Numbered from the stretch's first letter, positions 25,578 to 34,814 are shown. The stretch: DNA of 64,000 nt from Candidatus Marinamargulisbacteria bacterium SCGC AG-343-D04 (GCA_003265885.1 QFBQ01000002.1:8552-72551); one strand, 5' to 3'. Numbers and translations are program-made. Notes: generated from the sequence alone by a model not told the origin.

Positions 25578-27758
25578 ATGCTATCTACAACAACTACTGT
25601 TTTGGTCAGTGGTTCTCGACTTTCCACTGTTAAAATTACAAAAGGTAACGGAGAAGAAGTGAAAGTTCCTCATGGATTTGATGTAACAGTCACAACATCG
25701 AGCGGTCAAAAACCGGAACAAACTATATCTCTAAGTTCTAGGGGGGTATTATCTACAGCTTTGCAACAAGAGCTTCATATATTTAATCCCAAAGAGCGTT
25801 TAAAAAAAGTATGTAACACAGTACATTATTTTTGGTGTGGAGCTCCATTAACAAACTACCCCTCTTATTTGAAAAATATTGCCGGTGTTTGCAAATTAAA
25901 AGGTAATGAGGGCGTAACGTTATGGACTGATAACATAACTCCTCAAGTAACTCTTTTCTGCAAGAAAAATGGTATTAACTTGTGTCATTTAGGGGAATGT
26001 TTAGATGTTTTGTTTTCAGCCCCTCCAGAACGTAATTTATCCTCGTTTAATAAATACTTAGACAGCTTGTATCCAGATGTTATAGATTCTTCTTTTCAAA
26101 ATTTGCAAAAATCTGATTTTCAGTACTTACGAAAAATATATGAAGTAGAGGCTCATAAAATATCTCCTAATTATGCTCGTATGTCAGATATTGTTCGTCT
26201 TCTTTGTATGATACACTTTGCAGGAGTGTATTTGGATGCCGATGTTAAAGTGTTTAATCCTTCAAAAGCTAATTACCCTAACATATCAGAAGTTCAGTTT
26301 AATCAAATATGTTCTGCAGAAGAACAACATTTTTATCATTCACACAATAATAATGACATTTTAGCAACTAGACTTAAGTATAATGTGACTTCCCTATTGT
26401 TTTTAAGCAAGATGGTACGATGTTTAAAGCAAAATAAGCATTCTCATTTTAGGTTTAGACCTAATGGGTATCTACAATTTCTAAAACCTGCCAAAGTCGA
26501 CTATGTTATATACACTACTGGGCCTTATATATATGCAGGAGAGGTTCAGCCAAAAAACTCTTTTTTTATAGAAAGAATGAATAAAGATACTGACTGCTTA
26601 TGGATAAAACCTAAGTCTAAATTTGTCAATTTTGTTCGCACCCCTAAAAATACAGAAGACATTGAAAGTCATCCTGCAAAATGGGAAGCTCTAATACTCG
26701 TTGATATCGAAGCTCAATTAAATAAAAAAATGTCTATTTGGAGACTTCCACAAATTAATTTAGCAAAATATGAGCTAGTTTTAAGGCATTTTTCAGATGA
26801 AAATAAAAGGTCATTTTTTGAAAAGATGATGAAACACTCAAGGTGTTTTTTGCAACAACACGGTGTTCCTGATGGTTATCTTGATTTCTCTATTATTGAT
26901 TATGACTATTCTATGAATAAAGTTACAGATGACCCTAAATGTAAACTTCAACAGCTTATTTCAAAAGGTATATGCTTGAAATACAGGTTGATCAATGAAA
27001 TGAATAGAGATCATTCAGAATTAACTCAAAAACTTCTATGTGAATTCTTAGAAGAAATCCCATCTTTTGATGTGTTGGAATTTGAAGCGCCTCTAGACAG
27101 TTTATCCTTTAAATTGATTTTTAATGATTATTATGAAAGATTGCTCTGTAAAGTGGTAAAATTACTTTTAAAATCAACTAGTATTGATGATGTAACAAAA
27201 AATTCATACTTAGCAAGAATTTCAAAGCCTTTTTTTAAGTTGGACGCAATTGCATGTGCATGTATTCATAGTAAACACTTTGATTTTTCAAATACTATTC
27301 GAAAAAAATTTCCAGGAATATACAAACATAGTTTGGAGGTGGAAACTGTTTCTAGGTCATTATCTGATTGCTTAGATGATCTTCCTAAATCAAAACATGG
27401 TATTAATTCAGCTGATTTAAATACTCAATTAATAGACGGTATAATTAAATCAGAACATGAAATAGTTGAAAAAGCAGGATTATTGAAACACTTAGGACCT
27501 TTTGAATCAACTGATTTAATTCCTGTTATTATAGAGGCGGGATCTCTTTCAGATGTTGAAAAAGTAGGATTATTGAAAGACGTAGGACCTTTCGAATCAA
27601 AAGATTTAATTCCTGTTATTATGGAAGCTGAATCTCTTTCAGAGGATGAACAAGTGTCATTATTATGTGAACTTAATATTAATCAAGATGATCTAGAAAA
27701 ATGTGGATATGCGGATCGCTTTGACTATGAAACTTCATCAGACAGTGATGAAGATTAA
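25578..27758 (+). CDS. Large DXD glycosyltransferase, clostridial-toxin-like (GT44/Gly_transf_sug type), copy 1
   Basis: The protein has 726 residues. Residues 1-60 are a Thr/Ser/Val-rich section likely to form beta strands. Residues about 75-260 are a GT-A core: VHYFWCGAPL, VTLWTDNITP, NYARMSDIVRLL and AGVYLDADV, with the DXD motif at Asp220-Ala-Asp222, in the same order as in the TcdA/TcdB catalytic domain (SDILR followed by GGxYLDxD). Further shared blocks are HNNNDILAT, VIYTTGP and WRLPQINLAKYELVLRH. The C-terminal part is helical and ends in two and a half 30-residue repeats and an acidic tail. No signal peptide is seen, which suggests a cytoplasmic protein or a dedicated secretion route. 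AAAGGAG precedes the ATG. Target and donor are unknown. Confidence 0.75.
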   Translation: MLSTTTTVLVSGSRLSTVKITKGNGEEVKVPHGFDVTVTTSSGQKPEQTISLSSRGVLSTALQQELHIFNPKERLKKVCNTVHYFWCGAPLTNYPSYLKNIAGVCKLKGNEGVTLWTDNITPQVTLFCKKNGINLCHLGECLDVLFSAPPERNLSSFNKYLDSLYPDVIDSSFQNLQKSDFQYLRKIYEVEAHKISPNYARMSDIVRLLCMIHFAGVYLDADVKVFNPSKANYPNISEVQFNQICSAEEQHFYHSHNNNDILATRLKYNVTSLLFLSKMVRCLKQNKHSHFRFRPNGYLQFLKPAKVDYVIYTTGPYIYAGEVQPKNSFFIERMNKDTDCLWIKPKSKFVNFVRTPKNTEDIESHPAKWEALILVDIEAQLNKKMSIWRLPQINLAKYELVLRHFSDENKRSFFEKMMKHSRCFLQQHGVPDGYLDFSIIDYDYSMNKVTDDPKCKLQQLISKGICLKYRLINEMNRDHSELTQKLLCEFLEEIPSFDVLEFEAPLDSLSFKLIFNDYYERLLCKVVKLLLKSTSIDDVTKNSYLARISKPFFKLDAIACACIHSKHFDFSNTIRKKFPGIYKHSLEVETVSRSLSDCLDDLPKSKHGINSADLNTQLIDGIIKSEHEIVEKAGLLKHLGPFESTDLIPVIIEAGSLSDVEKVGLLKDVGPFESKDLIPVIMEAESLSEDEQVSLLCELNINQDDLEKCGYADRFDYETSSDSDED
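27468..27647 (+). repeat. Two 90-base in-frame repeats coding a 30-residue unit, plus a partial third
   Basis: Units at 27468-27557 and 27558-27647 both encode EK(A/V)GLLK-x2-GPFES-x-DLIPVI followed by EA-x-SLS; a diverged third unit starts at 27648. The units differ at several codons, many silent, so the repeat is not brand new. The pattern of two short amphipathic helices suggests a solenoid. Confidence 0.85.
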
Positions 27759-27780
27759 CACTAGGATGTTATCTACTTAC

Positions 27781-27873
27781 TCTTATGATTAATTCTTTCA
27801 AGTAGGAAATCTAGAACTTAGAGATTTGAAAAATAATTGAAATGGGGTTTTTCGTCAACAACGTTATGTTTGA
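27781..27873 (+). pseudogene. Decayed copy of the 3' end of the glycine-rich membrane protein gene
   Basis: These 93 bases align without gaps to 25216-25308, the last 31 codons of the upstream membrane protein gene including the stop, with about a dozen base differences. The reading frame is kept but two codons are now stops (a Tyr codon became TAA and the Trp codon became TGA). No similarity is seen to the left of 27781. It marks the left end of the unit that was duplicated to give the second glycosyltransferase. Confidence 0.88.
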
Positions 27874-27939
27874 GATCGTGAAAACAAAGTGAATTTTTTT
27901 TCATTAGTAATACGATAACCTTATAAAAAGGTTTTTAAT

Positions 27940-29943
27940 TTGACATTATCTTTTACAACTGTAACCACAACTATTACTTCTGGGCGACAGTCTTTGACTA
28001 CAATTGTTAATCAAGGTAAGACGGTAACTGTTCCAACCGGTACGGCAGTAGTAGTTGAAACAGTTAGCGGGCCTAACCCTAAACAGACGGTATCTTTTCG
28101 TTCTCGTTCTTCTCAGCTTACTGAACTAAGGCCAGAAATAGAGGTGCTAGCATCTAAACCTAAAGACCTTTTGAAAAAAGTGTTCAATAGTGTTCATTAT
28201 ATTTGGTTTGGGAAACCTATTACTGGTTACAGCTCTCACCTTGCAAATATTCGTCGTGTTTGTGCATTAAAAGATAAAGAATCAGTCACATTATGGACGG
28301 ATAATATAACGCCTGAAGTTACTCGTTTTTGCAAGGAGAATAGCATAAACTTATGTTCAGTGAATCAAAGTTTGGACACTTTGTTTTCAGGTCCATTTGA
28401 TTCTAGATTCTTACGCAAGGCTTTTGAATTAGAGTCAAAACGAATTAATCCAAACTATGCTAGAATGTCTGATATATTACGAGTCCTATGTGTGTGGCAT
28501 TTTGGGGGATGTTATTTAGATACTGATGTTTCTATTTTCAATCCAGTTGAGGATCGCAAGGAGCCGGAGCCTAATTTAACACCTGGAAAGTTCAATAAAC
28601 TGTTTTCTGATCCCTCTCAATTTTATATGACAAATAATAATAATGATATTCTGGCTACGGGAAAAATAAATCATCCAGCGATACTAACATCTATAAAGAA
28701 TATGATTAAACAGATGAGTTCAACTTCATATCCTCATTTTAAATTAACATATTTTAATGTAAGAAATCCTGAAGAAAAGCCCGGAATGAATTTTGTTATC
28801 AAGACCACTGGTCCAGATATATTTTTTGATCAAGATGGAGCTCCATTATCCCCAGACTCTACTACTCTTATTCAGAGAAGTAATGAAGATACAGATATTT
28901 CTTGGCTAAGTCCTAAAAACAAATTCTCATTTCGTGTTCAGACAAGTGAAGTTGTAGAGGATATCAAGGGTTTTCCCAAAAAGTGGTTAGGGATCATTAA
29001 AGGAGATATTGAGGCTCAATTAGTTAAAAAGTCTTCTGTCTGGATGCTGCCTCAAATAAACTTAGCTAAGTATCAGCTTATTTTAAGACATTTGTCAGAA
29101 GATTTTCAGCGGTCTTTTTCCGAAGAAATCATGGATTTTTCAAGATGTCTTTTGAAAGAAAGTGGAGTTCCAGAAAAATATCTTAATTTCTCTATTATTG
29201 ACTATGATTGTTCCATGTCTAGAATTACAAAAGATGATCCAAAATTCAAATTCCAACAGCTTGTTTCTATAGGAACGTGTTTGAAATATAGACTGATGTG
29301 TGAGCGAGATATAGATTCGTTTTCAGACAGAACGAATGAACTATTTTCTTTGTTTTCAAGTGCTTTTGGAGCTAAGATTTTTGAAGATGATGAGTTGTTT
29401 CAAGATGGTTTCACTAAACTTCATGAAGGATGGAGTCGTTTTCATGAAAAATTATCGTTTAAGGTTATTAAATCTTTGCTGAAATGCACATCTTCTAGAA
29501 ATACAAAAGGAAAACAAATTAAAGATTTGTTAAGCTCTTTTTTAGAAAAAAGTTCAAAACCTTTTTTTGGTTTGTCGGGATTGCTATGTTCTTGTATTCA
29601 TAGTGAGGAATATGATCTAGCTATTTGTATAGCAAAGAAATTCCCTGACCTTTTAGAAGATCAATTTATGACTCGTCATGATGATATTCCTCAGTGTTTT
29701 AAGGACCGCTTAGATGATAATACGCTTCAAGATTGGTCGTGCGCAGCTGTTAGCTTGAAAATCCAGATTATTTCTCAACTTACTCTTTCTGAGCGCCCCT
29801 CTAAAGAAATATCTGAACTTCTTAAAAGTTTTGGGTTTGAACTTAGGGATCTTAAGAACCCTTTTTGTATATACCGAAACTTTCCAAAATGGACACTCTT
29901 TGACAAAAAATTCAAAGACATGATAGTGAGTTTTGAAAAATGA
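27940..29943 (+). CDS. Large DXD glycosyltransferase, clostridial-toxin-like, copy 2
   Basis: This 667-residue paralogue of the gene at 25578 starts with TTG, the only plausible start: AAAAAGG at 27925-27931 lies 8 bases before it and the homology with copy 1 begins at once. It shares the beta-rich first 60 residues (TTVTTTITSGRQSLTT), VHYIWFGKPI, VTLWTDNITPEVT, NYARMSDILRVL, and the DXD motif at Asp194-Thr-Asp196 in GGCYLDTDV. NNNNDILAT, VIKTTGP and WMLPQINLAKYQ are also shared. It lacks about 30-50 residues found in copy 1 before the NYARMSDI block and lacks the clear 30-residue repeats, though LLKSFGFELRDL near the end may be one eroded unit. Catalytic residues are intact. Confidence 0.73.
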   Translation: MTLSFTTVTTTITSGRQSLTTIVNQGKTVTVPTGTAVVVETVSGPNPKQTVSFRSRSSQLTELRPEIEVLASKPKDLLKKVFNSVHYIWFGKPITGYSSHLANIRRVCALKDKESVTLWTDNITPEVTRFCKENSINLCSVNQSLDTLFSGPFDSRFLRKAFELESKRINPNYARMSDILRVLCVWHFGGCYLDTDVSIFNPVEDRKEPEPNLTPGKFNKLFSDPSQFYMTNNNNDILATGKINHPAILTSIKNMIKQMSSTSYPHFKLTYFNVRNPEEKPGMNFVIKTTGPDIFFDQDGAPLSPDSTTLIQRSNEDTDISWLSPKNKFSFRVQTSEVVEDIKGFPKKWLGIIKGDIEAQLVKKSSVWMLPQINLAKYQLILRHLSEDFQRSFSEEIMDFSRCLLKESGVPEKYLNFSIIDYDCSMSRITKDDPKFKFQQLVSIGTCLKYRLMCERDIDSFSDRTNELFSLFSSAFGAKIFEDDELFQDGFTKLHEGWSRFHEKLSFKVIKSLLKCTSSRNTKGKQIKDLLSSFLEKSSKPFFGLSGLLCSCIHSEEYDLAICIAKKFPDLLEDQFMTRHDDIPQCFKDRLDDNTLQDWSCAAVSLKIQIISQLTLSERPSKEISELLKSFGFELRDLKNPFCIYRNFPKWTLFDKKFKDMIVSFEK

Positions 29944-30130
29944 ACAAAGGTTTTGAAGCTAAATAACAGAGAGTTCATTAAATATATAAACCCAATGCTG
30001 TTGACCTAAATAACACTAAAGTTTTACTTGAAGCTAAAAGCTACTTACCGCTTATTTAAACTGTATTTCTCTTCGTTCTCTTTTCCTCTAAATTTTATTA
30101 TAATAGACTCAGTATTAGGAGGCATAAAAG

Positions 30131-31666
30131 ATGGCACGGACAATAAAAATATTTGATACAACTTTGAGAGATGGAGAACAATCCCCAGGATGTTCTATGA
30201 ATCTCAAAGAAAAATTAGATATTGCAGCCCATCTTGAACAACTTAACGTTGATATTATAGAAGCTGGATTTGCGATTAGTTCTAAAGGAGATTTTGAATC
30301 GATTCAAGCTATCGCACGAAAAATAAAAAGGTCTTCAGTTTGTAGTTTATGTAGAGCCGTTAAAACAGATATTGAATTAGCAGCTGAATCGGTTAAAGAC
30401 GCCAAACGTCCACGAATTCATACGTTTATTGCGACCTCCCCTATTCATATGGAGTACAAACTAAATATGAGTCCAGAAAAAGTTCTTGAAAAAGCGGTGG
30501 ATTCCGTAAAATATGCCAAAAGTTTTGTAGAGGATGTAGAATTTTCCTGCGAAGATGCTGGCAGATCTGATCGTGAGTTTTTAGCACAAGTTTATTCAGA
30601 AGTCATCAAAGCTGGGGCTACCGTTATTAACGTTCCAGATACTGTAGGTTATATGATTCCTGAGGAATATGGGGATCTTATTCGCTATCTTTCTAATACA
30701 GTAGTAGGAATAGAAAATGTAGATATTTCAGTTCATTGTCATGATGATTTAGGTCTTGCAACTGCAAATGCCCTTTCAGGTATTATTAATGGAGCTTCTC
30801 AGGTTGAATGTACGATTAATGGAATTGGTGAGCGTGCCGGGAATACAGCCATGGAAGAAGTCGTTATGGCGATTAAAGTTCGAGACGATTTGTATGATTG
30901 CAAGACGAATATAAATACAGAGGAAATTACTAAGACTTCTCGTTTGCTTAGTCATATTACAGGGTCTGTGGTTCAGTCTAACAAAGCGATTGTAGGGGCT
31001 AATGCTTTTGCTCATGAAGCTGGTATTCATCAAGATGGAATGTTAAAGCAAAAGCAAACCTATGAAATCATGTGTCCAGAAATGGTTGGTTTATCTGAAA
31101 ATAAATTAGTATTGGGTAAACATTCAGGTCGGCATGCTTTTGTAGATCGTTTAAAAGAATGTGGCTATACACTGTCTGAAGATGATCTTGAAAAAGCATT
31201 TATCAGGTTTAAGTTGTTAGCAGATAAAAAAAAGGATATTTTAGAAGAAGATTTACATGCGCTAGTCTCTGATGAAATTTACCAAGTACAAGAGATTTTT
31301 TCTTTAGATAACTTTGAAGTTCATGCAACTGGTGAAGATCAGCCTAAGGCCACGGTTACCATAAAAAAAGATGATCAAATCTTGTCTGGAACAGAGTCTG
31401 GTGCCGGATCTGTCGATGCCATTTATAAAGCAATTGATAAAATAATTAATGAAAAAATCAATTTAATTGAATATACGCTTCAGTCCATAACTGGAGGAAC
31501 TGATGCTTTGGGTGAAGTGGTGGTTCGATTACGAGATAACGGACGTGTTTTTGTTGGGCGATCGTCTACGACAGATGTATTAGCATCCTCTGCAAAAGCG
31601 TATATTAATGCGATTAATAAAATGTTAGTAGCCCGTGGTAAAAAACGAATTAAAGCTACTCTATAA
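30131..31666 (+). CDS. leuA: 2-Isopropylmalate synthase
   Basis: The protein has 511 residues. The DRE-TIM barrel opens with KIFDTTLRDGEQSPGCSMN and includes CEDAGRSD, VPDTVGYMIPEEYG, SVHCHDDLGLATANAL (metal ligands), GIGERAGNTAMEEV and HEAGIHQDG. Residues about 390-511 form the leucine-binding regulatory domain with GSGA-type turns (ESGAGSVDAIYKAI), so feedback control by leucine is likely. AGGAGG lies upstream of the ATG. TATAAT at 30099-30104 may be a -10 box, but its -35 is poor. leuB follows after 11 bases. Confidence 0.95.
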   Translation: MARTIKIFDTTLRDGEQSPGCSMNLKEKLDIAAHLEQLNVDIIEAGFAISSKGDFESIQAIARKIKRSSVCSLCRAVKTDIELAAESVKDAKRPRIHTFIATSPIHMEYKLNMSPEKVLEKAVDSVKYAKSFVEDVEFSCEDAGRSDREFLAQVYSEVIKAGATVINVPDTVGYMIPEEYGDLIRYLSNTVVGIENVDISVHCHDDLGLATANALSGIINGASQVECTINGIGERAGNTAMEEVVMAIKVRDDLYDCKTNINTEEITKTSRLLSHITGSVVQSNKAIVGANAFAHEAGIHQDGMLKQKQTYEIMCPEMVGLSENKLVLGKHSGRHAFVDRLKECGYTLSEDDLEKAFIRFKLLADKKKDILEEDLHALVSDEIYQVQEIFSLDNFEVHATGEDQPKATVTIKKDDQILSGTESGAGSVDAIYKAIDKIINEKINLIEYTLQSITGGTDALGEVVVRLRDNGRVFVGRSSTTDVLASSAKAYINAINKMLVARGKKRIKATL

Positions 31667-31677
31667 AGGATAATAAT

Positions 31678-32790
31678 ATGAAAATAGCTGTTATTGGTGG
31701 AGATGGAACTGGACCTGAAGTCATTGCAGAGGCCTTAAAAGCCTTAACTAGTGTTTGTGCATTACATGATATTGAACTGAATTATGATGAATTAAACTAT
31801 AACGGCACACGTTATATTAACGAAGGAAAGCTATTAACGGACGATGAGTGCCAAGGTTTAAAAGAGTATGATGCTGTATTGCTTGGAGCAATTGGACATA
31901 CAGATGTTAAGCCTGGGATTTTAGAAAAAGATATTTTATTAAAAATGCGTTTTGACTTAGATCAATACATTAATCTACGCCCTATTAAACTCTATGAAAA
32001 TGTTGATTCTCCTTTAAAAAATGTAAAACCAGAAGATATCGATTATCTCGTTGTTCGTGAAAATACAGGTGGCTTATATACAGGTGAAGGATCATTTTCT
32101 GAAAAGAATACAGAGAATGAAGTTGCTGTTCAAAAAATGATTTATACTCGACATCAAGTAGAACGATGTATTAGGTTTGCATTCGAGCAAGCTGTGAAGC
32201 GTAATCAAGACAAAGCGTGGAAAGGGCTTTCTTCAAAAGAAAAAGAAGAAGGATTTATTGGAAAAGTAACCCTATGTGGAAAGACGAATGTATTAACGTA
32301 TGTTTATGATTTGTGGGAGCGAGTGTTTCATGAGGTCGGTAAAGAATATCCAAAAATTAAACGAGACTATGTGCATGTAGATGCCGTTTGTATTTATATG
32401 GTCGATAACCCTGCACGATTTGATGTGATTGTAACTGGAAATATGTTTGGAGATATTATTACGGATCTTGCCGCTATTACTCAAGGTGGATTAGGTGTTG
32501 CTCCTGGAGGAAACCTGAACCCAGAGGGAGTTTCTATGTTTGAGCCTATTGGAGGAACGGCGCCTGATTTTACAGGAAAGAATGAAATCAACCCTGTTGC
32601 GGCTATTGGTGCGGCACAGATGCTTTTGGATCATTTAGGATATAAAGATGCTGCAATAGCTCTGGACCTGGCTATTCGTGATGTTGTATTAAAAATGCAG
32701 TCTCAGGCTGCAGCAAAAATGGGCTATTCTACTACAGAAATTGGTGATTTAGTCGTAGAATCACTTCAACGTCATCATCGTGCTAGCTAA
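31678..32790 (+). CDS. leuB: 3-Isopropylmalate dehydrogenase
   Basis: The protein has 370 residues and belongs to the beta-decarboxylating dehydrogenase family: [38 protein letters not shown] (substrate Arg/Glu/Asn/Tyr), [35 protein letters not shown] with the metal aspartates, and [18 protein letters not shown]. Its position 11 bases after leuA favours the leucine enzyme, though close relatives act on tartrate or isohomocitrate. leuC and leuD, which code the isomerase between the two steps, are not in the window. The end overlaps the folate cyclo-ligase by 11 bases. Confidence 0.9.
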   Translation: MKIAVIGGDGTGPEVIAEALKALTSVCALHDIELNYDELNYNGTRYINEGKLLTDDECQGLKEYDAVLLGAIGHTDVKPGILEKDILLKMRFDLDQYINLRPIKLYENVDSPLKNVKPEDIDYLVVRENTGGLYTGEGSFSEKNTENEVAVQKMIYTRHQVERCIRFAFEQAVKRNQDKAWKGLSSKEKEEGFIGKVTLCGKTNVLTYVYDLWERVFHEVGKEYPKIKRDYVHVDAVCIYMVDNPARFDVIVTGNMFGDIITDLAAITQGGLGVAPGGNLNPEGVSMFEPIGGTAPDFTGKNEINPVAAIGAAQMLLDHLGYKDAAIALDLAIRDVVLKMQSQAAAKMGYSTTEIGDLVVESLQRHHRAS

Positions 32791-33316
32791 AGCTGATATA
32801 CGTCGCTTGTCTCGCGAACGACTTTCTATATTAAACCTTGATCAGAAGAGCATATATAGTAAGTCTGTTTGTTCTCAGTTAATAAAGTATATAGAATCGA
32901 CTAAGGTTAAGCAGATTGCTGTTTATATGCCTACTCTTGATGAGCCAGATATTATTTCGTTTATCGATTTTTGTATGTCTCGTTCGTTGCCTTTATATAT
33001 GCCAAAGTGTATGGGAGAGACCTATTCTTTTGTACGTTTCAGATCTTATGATGATTTATGTGTTGGCCCCTACTCTATTCAAGAACCATCGTTATCTGAT
33101 GACATCTTAAATTCTTCACTCGTTGACACCCTATATATCGTCCCTGGACTTGCTTTTAGCCTCTCTGGGCAACGTATTGGACATGGCAAAGGGATTTATG
33201 ACCGTTTATTAAAGAATGTTGATTCAGCAAAAATAGGTGTATGTTTTCCTGAACAAGTGTTTGATGACTGGACTATCGAAGATCATGATATTTCGGTTAA
33301 TACACTTGTAATGTAG
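32780..33316 (+). CDS. 5-Formyltetrahydrofolate cyclo-ligase
   Basis: The protein has 178 residues and starts at GTG inside the end of leuB. It shows [15 protein letters not shown] at the N-terminus, YMPTLDEPDI, and the family signature VPGLAFSLSGQRIGHGKGIYDR with the phosphate-binding glycines. It converts 5-formyl-THF to 5,10-methenyl-THF using ATP. The 11-base overlap suggests coupled translation with leuB; no metabolic link is obvious. Confidence 0.9.
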   Translation: MLAKADIRRLSRERLSILNLDQKSIYSKSVCSQLIKYIESTKVKQIAVYMPTLDEPDIISFIDFCMSRSLPLYMPKCMGETYSFVRFRSYDDLCVGPYSIQEPSLSDDILNSSLVDTLYIVPGLAFSLSGQRIGHGKGIYDRLLKNVDSAKIGVCFPEQVFDDWTIEDHDISVNTLVM

Positions 33317-33321
33317 TATCG

Positions 33322-34008
33322 TTACTCTTCTTTTTTTTCTTTTAATTTCACATAAATAGCTTCTAAAATAGTACGGTTTCTTGGGATTCCAACGGCTAAG
33401 GCTACATTAAAAAATGCACGAGACAGATCGAGAATAAACGTTTCTTTCGCTTTTAATTGTTTTTCTTTTATACGTTCTTTCCAAAATTCTTGGATTTGTT
33501 CGATTAATGTTGATTTTGGGAATATTTCACTTTGATTGACGAGTTGTTCTTCAACATATGTAAGGAGGAATGTCTGAGCATCTTTTTCTTTAATAGCTTT
33601 TTTGTAGATTTCATCAATATTTTCAATTACTTTTGGAATTTTTGTTAGTATTTCTATTTCTTGGCGATAGGCATCACTAATTCCGGAAGACACATTTACA
33701 TTATTACCCTTTTTTCGTATTTGCTTCAGCTGAAAAATACAGTCACTTATTGTTAGCGTAGAGGCATGCACACTACATTCATTTACTAAATCCATCCATA
33801 GTTCGGTTAAATCACTTAAAAATCCCTTTGATGCAATAAGACATGACTGTGGAAGCACTTCTTTCCACTCATCAATAATACTTGCTTTTTCTGTGCCTGT
33901 GGGAAGAGCTAATGTTTCGTTTTGCTCAATTAACTTTAAATAGGTCAATAAAAATCTATAGGAATCATTAATCTTTAAAGAGCTGTCTAAATCAGACAGT
34001 TGCGTCAT
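33322..34008 (-). CDS. Unknown helical protein coupled to a DjlA-like co-chaperone
   Basis: I do not recognise this 228-residue protein. It appears almost wholly alpha-helical, with no signal peptide, membrane segment or conserved cysteine pair, and a Lys/Glu-rich C-terminus (YVKLKEKKEE). Two internal regions (about residues 18-60 and 140-185, SYRFLLTYLKLIEQ and AQTFLLTYVEEQLV) resemble each other, suggesting an internal duplication. The start overlaps the upstream DjlA-like gene as ATGA, so the two are translated together and may work together. Confidence 0.6.
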   Translation of the reverse strand: MTQLSDLDSSLKINDSYRFLLTYLKLIEQNETLALPTGTEKASIIDEWKEVLPQSCLIASKGFLSDLTELWMDLVNECSVHASTLTISDCIFQLKQIRKKGNNVNVSSGISDAYRQEIEILTKIPKVIENIDEIYKKAIKEKDAQTFLLTYVEEQLVNQSEIFPKSTLIEQIQEFWKERIKEKQLKAKETFILDLSRAFFNVALAVGIPRNRTILEAIYVKLKEKKEE

Positions 34009-34814
34009 GCTGGAGATTTTTGTGTTATATTCTCGTAAGCTCTATTGATCTCTTTAATTTTTTCGTCAGCAAATATTTTAAACTCCTCGCCTAAATGTTG
34101 AACTCTGTCTGGATGAAATTTTTTACATAGCGCTCTATATGCTTTTTTAATATCTTCTGCGCTTGACTCTGAGCTAACACCTAATATTTCATAATCTCGT
34201 GATTCTTTTTTTTGTGTTTTTGAAATGGCATAGCTTTGTTTGAGTAGCTCAGTATAACTAGGGTCAATGTTGAGCTGTGCTGTTACTTTATCTATAAAGA
34301 TCATTTCTTCTTTGGAAATATGATGATCTGCGGTAACCACTTCAAATATCAATTCTAATGCTAACTTTTTTCCGTCAATTCCAAACTGTTGATTTATCTC
34401 TGTAGTAATAGTTTCTGTTTTATAGTTTTTTCGTAAGGCATGTTGAATTAAATCATTTACCCATTGTATGTCAGTACTGCTATATCTTAATCGAGATTGG
34501 AAAAAGTTTAGAATGCTTTGAATTTCTCGTTGATCAACTACCCCATCAGCTTTAATCGCTTTGACTAATAAATGCACTACTAATTCTACGAAATGCTTTT
34601 TATTTTTACTGAAATGTCCAACATTTTTGTTGTAATGAGTGTTTTTGCTGATAGACTTAATCAGTCTAAATCCAATAAATGCAACAAGTATTAAGGGTAA
34701 AAACGTAAATAATTGAAGTAGTAAGAAGACTGTTTTAAGCCCCCCAAAAAGAAAGAAAAATGTCAATCCAAGCCAGAAATAATTTCCGCCGTTGTTGTAT
34801 GAACGGTAAAACAT
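34005..34814 (-). CDS. DjlA-like membrane co-chaperone (TerB plus J domain)
   Basis: The protein has 269 residues. An N-terminal hydrophobic stretch at about residues 12-48 anchors it to the inner membrane. A TerB-like helical domain follows (about 68-195: ADGVVDQREIQSIL, ADHHISKEEMIFID, with acidic metal-type turns). A C-terminal J domain (about 205-265) has DYEILGVSSESSAEDIKKAY and the HPD motif needed to stimulate DnaK ATPase. This is the DjlA domain order. The 3' end overlaps an unknown gene by 4 bases. Confidence 0.85.
   Translation of the reverse strand: MFYRSYNNGGNYFWLGLTFFFLFGGLKTVFLLLQLFTFLPLILVAFIGFRLIKSISKNTHYNKNVGHFSKNKKHFVELVVHLLVKAIKADGVVDQREIQSILNFFQSRLRYSSTDIQWVNDLIQHALRKNYKTETITTEINQQFGIDGKKLALELIFEVVTADHHISKEEMIFIDKVTAQLNIDPSYTELLKQSYAISKTQKKESRDYEILGVSSESSAEDIKKAYRALCKKFHPDRVQHLGEEFKIFADEKIKEINRAYENITQKSPA

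Noticed and set aside
25578..29943. Prophage or transposon origin for the glycosyltransferase pair.
   Set aside because: No integrase, transposase, phage structural gene, tRNA junction or terminal repeats; the tandem duplication explains the two copies.
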